From positions 245,776 to 309,775 of the forward strand of contig NZ_CABPVS010000004.1 in NCBI RefSeq assembly GCF_902460845.1: DNA of 64,000 bases, read 5' to 3'. Of this stretch, positions 37,533 to 46,500 are shown one piece after another. A program made the translations under genes and the position numbers. The DNA comes from Campylobacter concisus. GTDB taxonomy: Bacteria > Campylobacterota > Campylobacteria > Campylobacterales > Campylobacteraceae. Within the stretch, counting starts at the first letter, position 1, and each line of letters opens with the position of its first letter. The notes under the pieces are model-generated. The model had not been told where the DNA came from and ran no database searches. It saw only the letters and a list, made by a program, of their open reading frames with translations.

Positions 37533-38354
37533 TTAGCACAATATCTGCCTAAGGCCATCTAATGCGCCACATTTTAAACTTATACCGATATATTGCGATA
37601 CATAGTTATCTACTGGGTTTATACGTATTAGAGTTGCATTTTTAAAGCGTTTTACTAATGCTTCGCCATGCTTTCTGATAGTAGGCACTGTTAGACCCGC
37701 TCCTAACTCTATGATGGCTATCTTTGAGTTTTTATTTTCACTTAGCCATGCATCATATCTTTTACGCTGTGAGTCAGTTCTTTTTATATTAAACTCATGA
37801 TCGTAAAACATCATTATATTTGGACGGCTTACACAGCCACACTCAGGGCAAACTGGCATCTTTGTAGCGATAAATTTCTCTTCATCTACTTCTACACTAT
37901 TTTCATCCATATTCCAAATATTTCCATCATTGTTATGGATACACTGAGCGTAATGTATGGAGCCATGTACTTCGTAAATTTTATCTTTGTCAAAGCCGGC
38001 TTTTTGAAAGTGACCATCGACATTTGAAGTACAGACAAAATAGTTGTCGTTTTTGCTTTTTACAAGATCTAAAAGTAGCCTAAAACCATCATGTGGCTCT
38101 GTCTTTTTGTATAGCTTTAGTCTATGTCCGTAAAATGCCCATGCTAGTTTTGGATCACTAAAAAAACACTGCGGATTGGCCATATCTTCAAAGCCTAGAT
38201 TTTTATCTTTTAGCAGCGGATATGCTTTCCAAAAACCATGTTCTCCTCTAAAATCAGGTAATCCACTATCTACACCCATGCCAGCACCTGCTGTTATGAT
38301 GATCGCATCGGCCTCCGCGATGATCTTTTTGATCCTATCTATATTCTCTTGCAT
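37533..38354 (-). CDS. Sir2 family NAD-dependent protein
   Basis: 273 residues from the ATG at 38352-38354. The NAD-binding block AGAGMGVDSGLPDFRG near residues 20-35, CTSNVDGHF near 120, the catalytic His in EVHGSIHYAQC near 137-147, and a CxxC of the zinc ribbon (CPECGC near 178) are all present. It could deacylate or ADP-ribosylate proteins, or hydrolyse NAD, as Sir2 domains do in several defence systems. The longer open frame to 38483 runs through operator 6 and its -10, so it cannot be the real start. Divergent from the HNH gene. Confidence 0.85.
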   Translation of the reverse strand: MQENIDRIKKIIAEADAIIITAGAGMGVDSGLPDFRGEHGFWKAYPLLKDKNLGFEDMANPQCFFSDPKLAWAFYGHRLKLYKKTEPHDGFRLLLDLVKSKNDNYFVCTSNVDGHFQKAGFDKDKIYEVHGSIHYAQCIHNNDGNIWNMDENSVEVDEEKFIATKMPVCPECGCVSRPNIMMFYDHEFNIKRTDSQRKRYDAWLSENKNSKIAIIELGAGLTVPTIRKHGEALVKRFKNATLIRINPVDNYVSQYIGISLKCGALDGLRQILC

Positions 38355-38400
38355 TTTGATCCTTTCGTTAGAAATTTTGGTAATTGTAACGAACCGATCA

Positions 38401-38415
38401 GACATTTTTATGTCC
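38401..38415. promoter_or_regulatory. Cargo operator 6 (divergent)
   Basis: AGACATTTTTATGTCC, a near-perfect palindrome. On the minus strand it ends 11 nt before TACAAT of the Sir2 gene. On the plus strand it precedes the HNH gene with a weaker -10 (CAAAAT at about 12 nt). Confidence 0.85.
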
Positions 38416-38460
38416 GATCTCTTTTGGCAAAATAGTGAAAATCTTATAAAGGAGAGGAAG

Positions 38461-39216
38461 ATGACTAAAAAATATAAGACCAAAATGGAAGATAGCTTTA
38501 AAACGAAAGTTCAGCTATTTTTGTTTGACAAGGCTTTTTCTTGGGATAACTCAGATGAAAAAGGATGCAAGGAGTATTATAGCGAGAGTAATATTGAGAC
38601 TATAAAAAAGGATTTTAGTGATTTTGAAATCACCAATGAAGTGGCAAATTTATACAGCAGCAGATACTATCAACTAGAGCTAAACAGCGATGAGAACAAA
38701 ATAAAGCATAAGGGCAAAGAGCTAAACATCATAGTGATAGAGCAAAGACAATATTTTGTTCAAAAATCCAAAGATTTTCTAAAAATTTTAGAAGAATTAG
38801 AAAAAGAGTATGAAGAGGGTTTTAGGAAAAAATTTACTGAAGAAGAATTTGATGAGATGCTTGCAAAGACAACTTGCTCATACTGTGGCATAAGCCTAGC
38901 TCAGATCGAAGAGCTTGGCAAAAGAGGCAAACTAAATAATAAAAGAAGCGATACTCGCGGATATACGCTAGAGATAGATAGGAAGCTGCCAAATTTGGAG
39001 TATAGCAAAGAGAATTGTTGCATGGCTTGCTACTGGTGTAATAATGCAAAAACCGATGAGTTTTCGCCAAGGGAATTTGAGCCTATCGCTGAAGGCATTA
39101 GAAAAGTTTGGAGTGAAAGACTTGGAGAGCTTGGCATGAAAGAAATAGACGCTCCAGATCTAGAAATTTGGAAAACTGGCTTTGATAAAAACATGGAGCC
39201 AGATATAGAGAAGTAA
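38461..39216 (+). CDS. HNH endonuclease-like protein
   Basis: 251 residues from the ATG at 38461, which follows AAAGGAGAGGAAG. The C-terminal half has CSYCG (about 139-143), LEIDRKLP in the ββα-metal position (near 175, with Asp where many have His), and CCMACYWCNNAKTDEF near 190-205, giving the four-Cys zinc site of HNH proteins. Residues 1-130 are charged and helical, with no recognised domain. DNA cleavage is likely but not certain because the metal residues deviate from the consensus. It is divergent from the Sir2 gene behind operator 6. Confidence 0.75.
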   Translation: MTKKYKTKMEDSFKTKVQLFLFDKAFSWDNSDEKGCKEYYSESNIETIKKDFSDFEITNEVANLYSSRYYQLELNSDENKIKHKGKELNIIVIEQRQYFVQKSKDFLKILEELEKEYEEGFRKKFTEEEFDEMLAKTTCSYCGISLAQIEELGKRGKLNNKRSDTRGYTLEIDRKLPNLEYSKENCCMACYWCNNAKTDEFSPREFEPIAEGIRKVWSERLGELGMKEIDAPDLEIWKTGFDKNMEPDIEK

Positions 39217-39230
39217 TTAAGGCGGTAACT

Positions 39231-40028
39231 CTACCACCCAAATTTCTCTGCCGTTATGCAGTGTAGCGCTCCGCCAAGCTCTATGATTTCGCTTAAATTT
39301 ATCGTCTCTACACTGCAGCCACTATAAATTTTCTTGATCTGCTCTATCGCCGCATTGTCATCATCTATCCCGTATATCGGAACTATCAAAGTATCCTTAA
39401 TTTTAATAAAATTTAAGTAAGCACCCCAGTCTCTTGTTTTACTAAAAAAGCCATCGCCATATTTCATAAATTTGATCTTTAAGCCGTGCTTTTTAAGAGA
39501 CCTTATAAGCCTATCGTTAAAACTCTTACTCTCATTTGAAAAGTCATTTACAAGCACACTACTTTCATCTATCCACCTCACCATGCCGTCGCTGTGACCT
39601 AGCATATCGTAAGGCTGTCTTGGTATGATAATGAGCTCATTTATCGCACATTTTTGCTTTATAATTTCAGCTATCTCGGTTTTTGTCTTCAGTGGATTTT
39701 CTCTAAAAATTTTATCAGTCATGATGGCTTTGCCTCCAAGCCTTACGAAATTTCCACCATCTAGGACTAAATTTATATGCTCTTTTAATGTTTGGATCTT
39801 TGTTCTTAGATGGCTATATTTTTCATCTTTTAGGTAGTCTGGATCGTAGTCGTAAGAGATTAGGCGCCCATCATCAAGCAAAATCGGCATAAAGTCTCTC
39901 ATCCAAATGTCTTTAGTCTCTAAAAACTCGTATTTAACCCCGTGTTTGTCAAATATCTGACACAAGCTTTTGGCTGTTTTGGTGTGGTGCTTTGCCAAAA
40001 GCGCGGAAAGTAGGATAGTTGGCTGCAT
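39231..40028 (-). CDS. PAD/agmatine-deiminase family protein
   Basis: 265 residues of the guanidine-group-modifying superfamily (Porphyromonas-type PAD/agmatine deiminase). Visible blocks: DIWMRDFMP near 41-49, LDGGNFVRLGG near 92-102, GHSDGMVRW near 145-153 with catalytic His and Asp, and GGALHCIT near the C-terminus with the nucleophile Cys. It is shorter than typical agmatine deiminases (about 330-370). It could deiminate agmatine, peptidyl-arginine or another guanidino compound. It is divergent from the 40163 operon over operator 7, which is an unexpected setting for a polyamine enzyme. Confidence 0.8.
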   Translation of the reverse strand: MQPTILLSALLAKHHTKTAKSLCQIFDKHGVKYEFLETKDIWMRDFMPILLDDGRLISYDYDPDYLKDEKYSHLRTKIQTLKEHINLVLDGGNFVRLGGKAIMTDKIFRENPLKTKTEIAEIIKQKCAINELIIIPRQPYDMLGHSDGMVRWIDESSVLVNDFSNESKSFNDRLIRSLKKHGLKIKFMKYGDGFFSKTRDWGAYLNFIKIKDTLIVPIYGIDDDNAAIEQIKKIYSGCSVETINLSEIIELGGALHCITAEKFGW

Positions 40029-40079
40029 ATTTGCTCCTAAATTTGATAGTTTTTGTGAAATTTTACTAATAAATTTCTA

Positions 40080-40093
40080 GACATTTTTTGTCC
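40080..40093. promoter_or_regulatory. Cargo operator 7 (divergent)
   Basis: AGACATTTTTTGTCC; plus strand 11 nt then TATAAT (40105-40110) for the 40163 operon. On the minus strand TAAAAT follows after 13 nt for the deiminase gene. Identical in core to operator 9. Confidence 0.88.
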
Positions 40094-40162
40094 ATTTGAG
40101 TAGCTATAATTTCACAAATCGCAAAAAATGTATCGGCGATAAAAATCAAAAAAGGATAATCA

Positions 40163-40750
40163 ATGATCTATGAGCAACTTAAAATTCTCACACAAAACAG
40201 CGACAAAAAGGCGCTCTCAAAAGCACTTGGCTACGTTAGAGAGCAAAATTTCACAAGAGCACTTGCAAATTTAGAGGCGGCAAAGAGCTTAGATGAGTTT
40301 ATCACAAAGGGGCACTTTGACTGGGCACATAGCTCAGAAACGCTCATCCTAGCCCTTAGCAAGCACTTTGCTCTTAACATAGACGCAGAGCTTGGCGAGG
40401 TGCAAAAACTCTACAACGAGCGAGTAAAATTTAGAGGCTCATATATCTACATAGATACGGATTTTAAGCGCAAGAATGAGCCTATATTTGCCCTTGCTAT
40501 AGCGCAGCACCTAAGGTATGTCAGCTTAACGCCGTTTTTAGATGAGCTTTGTTTTAAAGCATTAGACGAGCAGCTAAAAGTTATCTCAAAGATTACTAAA
40601 AACTACTATCAAAAAACGCAAACTCTGCCTATTTTTGGGGCTATAACTGGCTTTAAACTGTACCTTCTAGGTAAAAATTACTCGCTTGATACAAACGGAA
40701 ATTTTACGGATAAAGAGATCGCCGAACAAGTTGCGACGATTAAATTTTAG
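40163..40750 (+). CDS. Hypothetical protein, first of a four-gene operon
   Basis: 195 residues, helical, with no recognised motif; DFKRKNEPIFALAIAQHLRYV is the best-ordered block. AAAAAGGATAATCA precedes the ATG. It is followed by three more unknown genes at gaps of 14, 9 and 5 bp, all behind operator 7. Its helical repeat-like feel resembles immunity or scaffold proteins, but I do not recognise the family. Confidence 0.7.
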   Translation: MIYEQLKILTQNSDKKALSKALGYVREQNFTRALANLEAAKSLDEFITKGHFDWAHSSETLILALSKHFALNIDAELGEVQKLYNERVKFRGSYIYIDTDFKRKNEPIFALAIAQHLRYVSLTPFLDELCFKALDEQLKVISKITKNYYQKTQTLPIFGAITGFKLYLLGKNYSLDTNGNFTDKEIAEQVATIKF

Positions 40751-40764
40751 ATAAAGGAGAGGTT

Positions 40765-42021
40765 ATGAATTTATCAGGACGCTATGAGCGCATTCACAAA
40801 TGTTGCAGATGTTGCAGGATTTATTATGCGGATTATATTATAGACGAAAATGCAATGCTGGAAAATTTGGCTAAAAACTTAAACCAAGATGAGCTTGACT
40901 GGCTTTTGCAAAACCACACAGAGCTTTGCCTGAGGGTAAATCATCATCTTTTTGAGTACGACGATCTGGCTCGTTCAGTATTTTTTAAAAGCAAAAAGAG
41001 AGGCCTTGCGGTAAAAATTTACAAGATCGCACAAAGTTTTTGTAAAAGTGGTATGGACTACGCTTTTTTGGCGATAGCTATACATAAAACCTTAAGAGCT
41101 AAAAAGTGGTGTAAGGAGCTTTTGGCTATGGCGGAAAATAACATCAAAGACGGGCTTTGCCTTATAAATATGCTAAATTTTATAGAGATCAAAGTCTTGT
41201 GCGGGCAAAAAGTCGAAAATTTCTTACAAAACGCACTAACGACGACAAATTTTAAGGCGGATTTTTATCTTGATATGGCGCTAGAACTAAAGCAAATAGG
41301 TAGCTTTGATGAGTTTGCCTATAAATTTTATAAAAAGTGTATAGAGAAAGACAAACATGACTTCTATCTAAGTTATGCTCACGTTTTTATAAAAGACAGA
41401 GGTGAGCTAAAAGCACTCGGTATAAAACCAAAACAAAAAGAGCCAAAAAAGGTCGTGGCCTCAAAAGAACATAAAAGCAAAGACGAATATCTAAGCGAGC
41501 TAAGAGATAAGAGCGACTTTTATAAATTCTACGATGTTTTAGATGATATGGCGGAAGAATTTGGCAAGCAAAGATGGATATTAGAGCTTTATAAAGACGG
41601 CGAAATTTATGCCAAAACCGCGGCCGATTATGCTTATGTGGCAAGTAGCATTATGATGGATTTTAAAAATAAAATTTACGCAAGAGAATTTTTAGATAAA
41701 GCCGTGAAACTCTTGCCAGATCCTAGAGAGACGTTTTTTGTGCTTGATATCTTAAAAGAACTTGGCGATAAGGAGCTTTTAGCTATAGCTTGTGAAAAGC
41801 TACTAAGTATGCCCGATCCTAGCTATATGAGGATCTCTAGCTACTTAAAAAATATCGATCCAAATTTAGCAAAAGAGTGCGCTGTAAAAGCCGTAGAAAA
41901 TGCTAAAACCAGAACAGAAATTTTACATGCGGCTACCGATGTTTTGTGGATATTTAAAGATAAAAAATGGGCAATCGAAATAGTCAAAAGCGGTATAATT
42001 GACGTGGTAAATCAAATTTAA
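40765..42021 (+). CDS. Hypothetical helical-repeat (TPR-like) protein
   Basis: 418 residues. It opens with a Cys-rich patch CCRCCRIYY that could bind metal. The remainder is repeated helical pairs with A/Y/L spacing, for example YAFLAIAIHKTLRAKKWCKELL and YAYVASSIMMDFKNKIYAREFL, typical of TPR or SEL1-like solenoids. A basic linker (KQKEPKKVVASKEHKSKD, about 215-235) splits two solenoid halves. AAAGGAGAGGTT precedes the ATG. Function unknown; a binding or scaffold protein is likely. Confidence 0.7.
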   Translation: MNLSGRYERIHKCCRCCRIYYADYIIDENAMLENLAKNLNQDELDWLLQNHTELCLRVNHHLFEYDDLARSVFFKSKKRGLAVKIYKIAQSFCKSGMDYAFLAIAIHKTLRAKKWCKELLAMAENNIKDGLCLINMLNFIEIKVLCGQKVENFLQNALTTTNFKADFYLDMALELKQIGSFDEFAYKFYKKCIEKDKHDFYLSYAHVFIKDRGELKALGIKPKQKEPKKVVASKEHKSKDEYLSELRDKSDFYKFYDVLDDMAEEFGKQRWILELYKDGEIYAKTAADYAYVASSIMMDFKNKIYAREFLDKAVKLLPDPRETFFVLDILKELGDKELLAIACEKLLSMPDPSYMRISSYLKNIDPNLAKECAVKAVENAKTRTEILHAATDVLWIFKDKKWAIEIVKSGIIDVVNQI

Positions 42022-42030
42022 GGAGAAGTG

Positions 42031-42741
42031 ATGGATTTAGATATAGCTTGGGTAAATAATATGGACGAGAAGGATAAGGGTCTTACGATCTTTTTAAAAG
42101 AGATCATGCAAGAATTTGCAAAAGAAGAGCTAAGGGCTTTTAAAACATGGAAAAACTTTCATTTTGTTTACAGCGAACGCTCCATAATGTCATCTTTGGT
42201 GCCTGTCTTGCATTCTTTGACTGATGGAATTTGGCTTGAGGATCCATTTTCTAAAGTAGATATTAATGCAAAGAACTGCAAAAGACGAATCGATGTCGTT
42301 ACATCAAGAAATAAACGTATGTTTTTTATTGAGGTTAAGCACTTTTTTGATAGATTAGATAAAAATTACCTATATAGATATGCTCAAGAAAGATTTAATA
42401 AGACTGTTGAACAAATTTCAGATATAACTCTTAATAGCATAGGAGATAACTACCTTGATCTTGATAACAATGACTACAAAATAGCATTAATGGTAGTTAC
42501 AACATTTTTACGAAAAAGGGGCGACTCTTATAATATGGACGCGCTAAGTCCGACCTCACAAGAATATGCGAATATGCTAAACAATGCTTGTTACGATGAA
42601 AATTGTAAAATATCTACAAAACCAAGCTATGTCATAACATGGAAACTTGATAAGCCAGAAAAATACGAGATAAATTATAAAAATGGCTCGGAAATTTATC
42701 CATTTGTTAGCTTTATAGTTAAGGCTGAGAGACTAAGCTAA
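42031..42741 (+). CDS. Possible PD-(D/E)XK nuclease-like protein
   Basis: 236 residues from the ATG at 42031 (AAGGAGAAGTG upstream). RRIDVVTSRNKRMFFIEVKHFFD near residues 88-110, given here as its parts RIDVV and FIEVKH, has the D...ExK spacing of PD-(D/E)XK nucleases. A conserved-looking Arg/Gln helix follows (YAQERFNKTVEQI). This may be a nuclease of the four-gene operon. Other explanations are possible, since only the core motif is seen. Confidence 0.6.
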   Translation: MDLDIAWVNNMDEKDKGLTIFLKEIMQEFAKEELRAFKTWKNFHFVYSERSIMSSLVPVLHSLTDGIWLEDPFSKVDINAKNCKRRIDVVTSRNKRMFFIEVKHFFDRLDKNYLYRYAQERFNKTVEQISDITLNSIGDNYLDLDNNDYKIALMVVTTFLRKRGDSYNMDALSPTSQEYANMLNNACYDENCKISTKPSYVITWKLDKPEKYEINYKNGSEIYPFVSFIVKAERLS

Positions 42742-42746
42742 AAGTT

Positions 42747-43388
42747 ATGGATAAAAATAATTGTGGGGCAAATATGAAAAAATTTTGGGGTCTTAGGCCA
42801 TATATGGAAGTTAGTGATTTTATATCGTCAGTAAAGCCAAAGCAACTGCTTTCTAGTGAATTTAATGATATCTTGTCAAAATGTGAGGATGTGAGAGAGT
42901 ATTTGCATTTGGCAAATCTAGCTTTCGAGCTTGAAGATGGCGAAAATAGGCAAAAAATAATAAAAACAATCCTAAAAAGGGCGCTACAAGTGCCTCAAGA
43001 ACCTTGGGGATATTTTTATATAGCTAGAAGCGCCTATGAAAATTTAAACGATAAAAAGCTTGCTAAAAAGATCATCGTAAAACAGATAAAAAGATTTAAG
43101 ATAAATGATTATTTCTTGCTTTGCAAGCAAAATATACTTAGTAAAAAACAGATCAAAACAGCCATAAAAAGTGCTTTAAGCTCAGGCATGAAAAGGCAAA
43201 GGTTTGTAAATTTGTTAGATAGATTAAGCGAGGTAGATAAGTATAGTTTGGTATGCAGGAAATTTTACAAAAAAGCTAAAAAACTACCGACAGACAATGA
43301 CGCATGCGACAAAGAGTGCTTAAAAAAAGAAGAAAGAACACGGCAAGCACTGGATCAAATACGCAATAAAAACACTAAAACCAAATAG
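42747..43388 (+). CDS. Hypothetical protein, last of the four-gene operon
   Basis: 213 residues, or 204 if the second Met (42774, preceded by GTGGGG) is the start. Helical; the middle (YLHLANLAFELEDGENRQKII, then WGYFYIARSAYENLNDKKLA) looks like two TPR-type helix pairs. The C-terminus is strongly basic (KNTKTK). Related in style to the 40765 product, perhaps a partner. No recognised family. Confidence 0.6.
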   Translation: MDKNNCGANMKKFWGLRPYMEVSDFISSVKPKQLLSSEFNDILSKCEDVREYLHLANLAFELEDGENRQKIIKTILKRALQVPQEPWGYFYIARSAYENLNDKKLAKKIIVKQIKRFKINDYFLLCKQNILSKKQIKTAIKSALSSGMKRQRFVNLLDRLSEVDKYSLVCRKFYKKAKKLPTDNDACDKECLKKEERTRQALDQIRNKNTKTK

Positions 43389-43417
43389 CAAATTTAAGAT
43401 ATAAATAGATAAATTTA

Positions 43418-43431
43418 GACATAACCTGTCT
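43418..43431 (+). promoter_or_regulatory. Cargo operator 8
   Basis: AGACATAACCTGTCT, 11 nt, TATAAT (43443-43448), ahead of the gene at 43473. Confidence 0.86.
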
Positions 43432-43472
43432 GTTTTTGTCATTATAATATCCTTTAAATTTAAAGGACAAAA

Positions 43473-44369
43473 ATGGGAAAATTTACAAAGGAGCAAAGGC
43501 TAAAGCTAAATAGTATAAACGAAAGGCTCTATGACCTTGAGCGCCGTGTCGTGCCACGTGCAAAGCAGATAAATATCTCTGCAAAAGACATAAAAGACGC
43601 ATGGGATCATGAATGTAGCCTACTGCTCTCTTTTTACTCAAAAGATAAACTTCTTATGCTATATTGGGAGTATATGAAACTCATAGATGACTACGTTTTT
43701 ACTGAAAATCAAAATGAATTTAGAAACTGGCCAACGCATGAGATGTTTGGTGAGTTCCACTGCTGGTTTTACCACTGCTTATATGACCATACAGATCTTA
43801 GCTGGGATGAAATTTTGACTATCGACAGGATGAAAGGCAAGCTTTGCTCATGGTATGACTATACGCCTATAGATCTTTGCCTGGAAAAGCTAGAGTGTAG
43901 CAAGAAAGAAGTGTATATCTCTGATGCCAACAAAGATCAGTGGGAGCAGATAGAGAAGATAAATAAAGCGCTAGCTAGCTACCAAGATATCCTAATAAGA
44001 GATGTAAAGATACTTGAAAACAGGCTAAAGGCAAGGGTTGAGGGTGGGTTTATCGAGGATTATGCTATGGAATTTCGTTTGGTCTTTTATTTGCGCGAAG
44101 ACGATCCAGATTATGATGAAAATGACGACAATTTCTTAGCTATCATCAATGAGCCAATCATTCCTGGCGAAATGAGCAAGCAAAAGAGCCGCTGGACGCA
44201 AAACCGCAATGAATATTTTGGTAGCTCTGTCTATTTTGATAATAAGGCGTATTTTTGCTATCTATTTTCAGCTTTTATAAATAACACGCATATCTGTAAG
44301 ATAAAAGATATATTACGCATAGGCTCTATTGATATGGCGCTTTGCTGGGATGAGTACTATGAAATTTAA
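43473..44369 (+). CDS. Hypothetical Trp/Tyr-rich protein
   Basis: 298 residues with many Trp, Tyr and Cys residues in the middle (NWPTHEMFGEFHCWFYHCLYDH; LCSWYDYTPIDLCLEKL). A C-terminal part has FRLVFYLREDDPDYDENDD and DMALCWDEYYEI. No known motif. AAAGGACAAAA precedes the ATG. It is a single gene with its own cargo operator; 44370-44641 after it holds no gene, a weak hairpin near 44425-44447 and operator 9. Confidence 0.65.
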   Translation: MGKFTKEQRLKLNSINERLYDLERRVVPRAKQINISAKDIKDAWDHECSLLLSFYSKDKLLMLYWEYMKLIDDYVFTENQNEFRNWPTHEMFGEFHCWFYHCLYDHTDLSWDEILTIDRMKGKLCSWYDYTPIDLCLEKLECSKKEVYISDANKDQWEQIEKINKALASYQDILIRDVKILENRLKARVEGGFIEDYAMEFRLVFYLREDDPDYDENDDNFLAIINEPIIPGEMSKQKSRWTQNRNEYFGSSVYFDNKAYFCYLFSAFINNTHICKIKDILRIGSIDMALCWDEYYEI

Positions 44370-44559
44370 AGAAAAATAATCTAAAAAACTATAGCGAGTT
44401 TAATCAGATCGAAAACAAAGAAAGGCTATTTTTAGCTTTTTGCAAATCATATTGCATTTTTTTCAAACACTTCTTATAAATATCATCACTTAAGCACATA
44501 AAAGATAAATAAAGCGCAAGACAAAAAGCGATTATTTTTTATTCAAATTTCTAAATATA

Positions 44560-44573
44560 GACATTTTTTGTCC
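44560..44573 (+). promoter_or_regulatory. Cargo operator 9
   Basis: AGACATTTTTTGTCC, 11 nt, TATAAT (44585-44590); same core and near-identical flank as operator 7. Drives the 44642 gene. Confidence 0.88.
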
Positions 44574-44641
44574 ATTTTGCTTGTTATAATTTCACATGTC
44601 ACAAAGATATCTTGACAAAAAATTAAAACAAAGGAGAAAAA

Positions 44642-44989
44642 ATGTCAAAGAAAAAAGTTGTTAAAACTGCTCCTATAATTGAGCAGTTTGTAGATTTGGC
44701 TAGCACGCAAAGAGAGCTAGCAGATGAATTAGGAGCTAAGTTTTTAGAATTTTGCAATTCATACCTAAATGAAAAATGTGTTATTACTAGAAGTGAATTT
44801 GCTTACCAAAACTCTTTTTTACCGGTAAATCTAAGTATCGAAGCTCACACTAAAAAACCTACTTCATTCATGTCAAGTGTAAGTGCGTACGTTGGTAATG
44901 TCTCTTTTGAACTATCATATAATGCTCAGGGTGAAGAGTATGATGATGACCATTTTAAAGATGAGCTAGTTAAGTTCTTAAATAAATAA
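44642..44989 (+). CDS. Hypothetical small protein
   Basis: 115 residues. The basic N-terminus KKKVVKTAP is followed by a helix and a beta-rich C-terminal part (SFMSSVSAYVGNVSFELSYNA) and an acidic end. No recognised motif. AAAGGAGAAAAA precedes the ATG. It stands alone between operator 9 and a pair of hairpin terminators. Confidence 0.65.
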   Translation: MSKKKVVKTAPIIEQFVDLASTQRELADELGAKFLEFCNSYLNEKCVITRSEFAYQNSFLPVNLSIEAHTKKPTSFMSSVSAYVGNVSFELSYNAQGEEYDDDHFKDELVKFLNK

Positions 44990-45077
44990 TATTTTATAGT
45001 AAAAATAAACCTGCAATATAAGATCGTGCTAATCTAGTGCAAAAGCTTGAGATAGGTGAAATTTTGCTGTGCTAAAA

Positions 45078-45117
45078 GCAGGGATGAAAATCCCTGCAAT
45101 AGTCATCTTAGTGACTA
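45078..45117. terminator. Paired hairpins between convergent genes
   Basis: GCAGGGAT-GAAA-ATCCCTGC (8-bp stem, GNRA-type loop, 45078-45097) then TAGTCA-N6-TGACTA (45100-45117) followed by GTTTATT. They separate the 44642 gene from mcrC. Nothing else is seen in 44990-45177. Confidence 0.55.
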
Positions 45118-45177
45118 GTTTATTCCACTTTTTTGTGTTGGCAGAAGCTACAATAATGGCACAAGATAGATAATTTA

Positions 45178-46500
45178 TTAAATACACTCTTTTATTCTAG
45201 AGATAAATTCATTTTCTTTGATTTTGATCTCTTCGATGCTATATTCATTTAAATTTGCAAGTTCTATGCCATCTACTATAAATTTGGTATTTAAATTATC
45301 AAACCAAGAGTGGCTATGGCAACCATCCCTACTAAATTTATCCATAGGATACAAAAGGCCGCCAACTACAACGTTTTTGCCTTGGTTTTGGTAGTAGCTC
45401 ATATAGGTATTTATCTGAAAAAAGTCATTTCTATCAACATCGCCTAGTCCGTATTGATCCTTGCCATGCATATTCATGCGTTTATATTTTGTGTCAAAAA
45501 CAAGCACCTTATCACTGCTGCTCATAACTATATCTGGGATGATCTTTCTCTCAAAAAATTTATCTTTGTAAAGCTCTATTTTTGGGCTATTTACACTCCA
45601 GCCCTTGAACTCTTTTTGTAAAAGCTTACGCATATAAATTTCAAACAGCTCAGCCACATCTACCAAAAAGCCTAAATTTTGCTTACCATTGCTTTTGGTG
45701 CCGGCATCTTCATTTTCTATGATTAGACTTGCGTATTCTAAGACTTTTTTGTACGGAGTGTAGATTGGATTATGCAGTGCTTTTGAATTTAAAGCATTGT
45801 GAACGACATTAGGCGTTACAAACCTTGGCTCCCTTATCTCGTTTAGATAGCTTAAAGTGTTTATGACTTGCTTTATCAGCTCTTTACTCTCTTTTTGTAC
45901 TATTTTTAGTGCTTTATGCAAAACCAAAACTATATCGCCTATCTCTTGCCTCTCTCTATTTGTGCTAGATATTTTGCCAGCAAATGGGACGTCTTTTTTT
46001 ATAAATTTAGCCATATCGACTTTGCCCATAACCTTTGCTTCATGATAGCTTTTGTCTTTATATTCTTTAGGCAGTCCAAGTAAAAATACACGCTCTAGCG
46101 CTTGTATAAAGAGATAATAGATGACGATCCTTGACAGATTTTTCTTAGCATCTATGGACTTGCCAAGTGATACGTCATCTACGTAAATATCATTTGCAAA
46201 ATTTAGCATCCGCTCTAAAAATTTATTTGAAAATCTAGAGTTTATCTCTATATCTATGCCGTTATGGACAAAACTTCCTATAAAATTTCCAGTTTGTACG
46301 TAAAGCCCATCATCCTGCATCCTTGTGCTAATGATAAGCTCATCGTATTTGCCCTGAGAGTCTGGCAAAAAAGAGAGAAATTTACCGCCTTTTGCCACAT
46401 AGTCGCTTAGCGTTAGGCTAAATTCTTTCTCTCTATTCTTTGCTAGTTTTTTATCTTGCTCATAATTACCGAAAAAATTATCACTTATTTTTATTGCCAT
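45178..46500 (-). CDS. mcrC: McrC-like subunit of a McrBC restriction system
   Basis: 440 residues. The C-terminal PD-(D/E)XK nuclease is visible as IIPDIVMSSSDKVLVFDTKYKRM (parts: PDIV, then DTKYK) near residues 308-332, followed by DFFQINTYMSYY. The N-terminal part matches McrC in containing a GNFIGSFVHNGIDIEI beta block. In McrBC systems, McrC docks on the McrB hexamer and cuts DNA between modified sites. The start is taken as MAIKIS at 46500, overlapping the mcrB end; three codons upstream is an alternative. Transcribed with mcrB. Confidence 0.85.
   Translation of the reverse strand: MAIKISDNFFGNYEQDKKLAKNREKEFSLTLSDYVAKGGKFLSFLPDSQGKYDELIISTRMQDDGLYVQTGNFIGSFVHNGIDIEINSRFSNKFLERMLNFANDIYVDDVSLGKSIDAKKNLSRIVIYYLFIQALERVFLLGLPKEYKDKSYHEAKVMGKVDMAKFIKKDVPFAGKISSTNRERQEIGDIVLVLHKALKIVQKESKELIKQVINTLSYLNEIREPRFVTPNVVHNALNSKALHNPIYTPYKKVLEYASLIIENEDAGTKSNGKQNLGFLVDVAELFEIYMRKLLQKEFKGWSVNSPKIELYKDKFFERKIIPDIVMSSSDKVLVFDTKYKRMNMHGKDQYGLGDVDRNDFFQINTYMSYYQNQGKNVVVGGLLYPMDKFSRDGCHSHSWFDNLNTKFIVDGIELANLNEYSIEEIKIKENEFISRIKECI

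Noticed and set aside
38176-38460. N-terminal extension of the HNH protein
   Set aside because: It would run antisense through the Sir2 coding start and through the divergent operator; AAAGGAGAGGAAG marks the later ATG.
38355-38483. N-terminal extension of the Sir2 protein
   Set aside because: It runs across operator 6 and the -10; the Sir2 fold starts at the later ATG.
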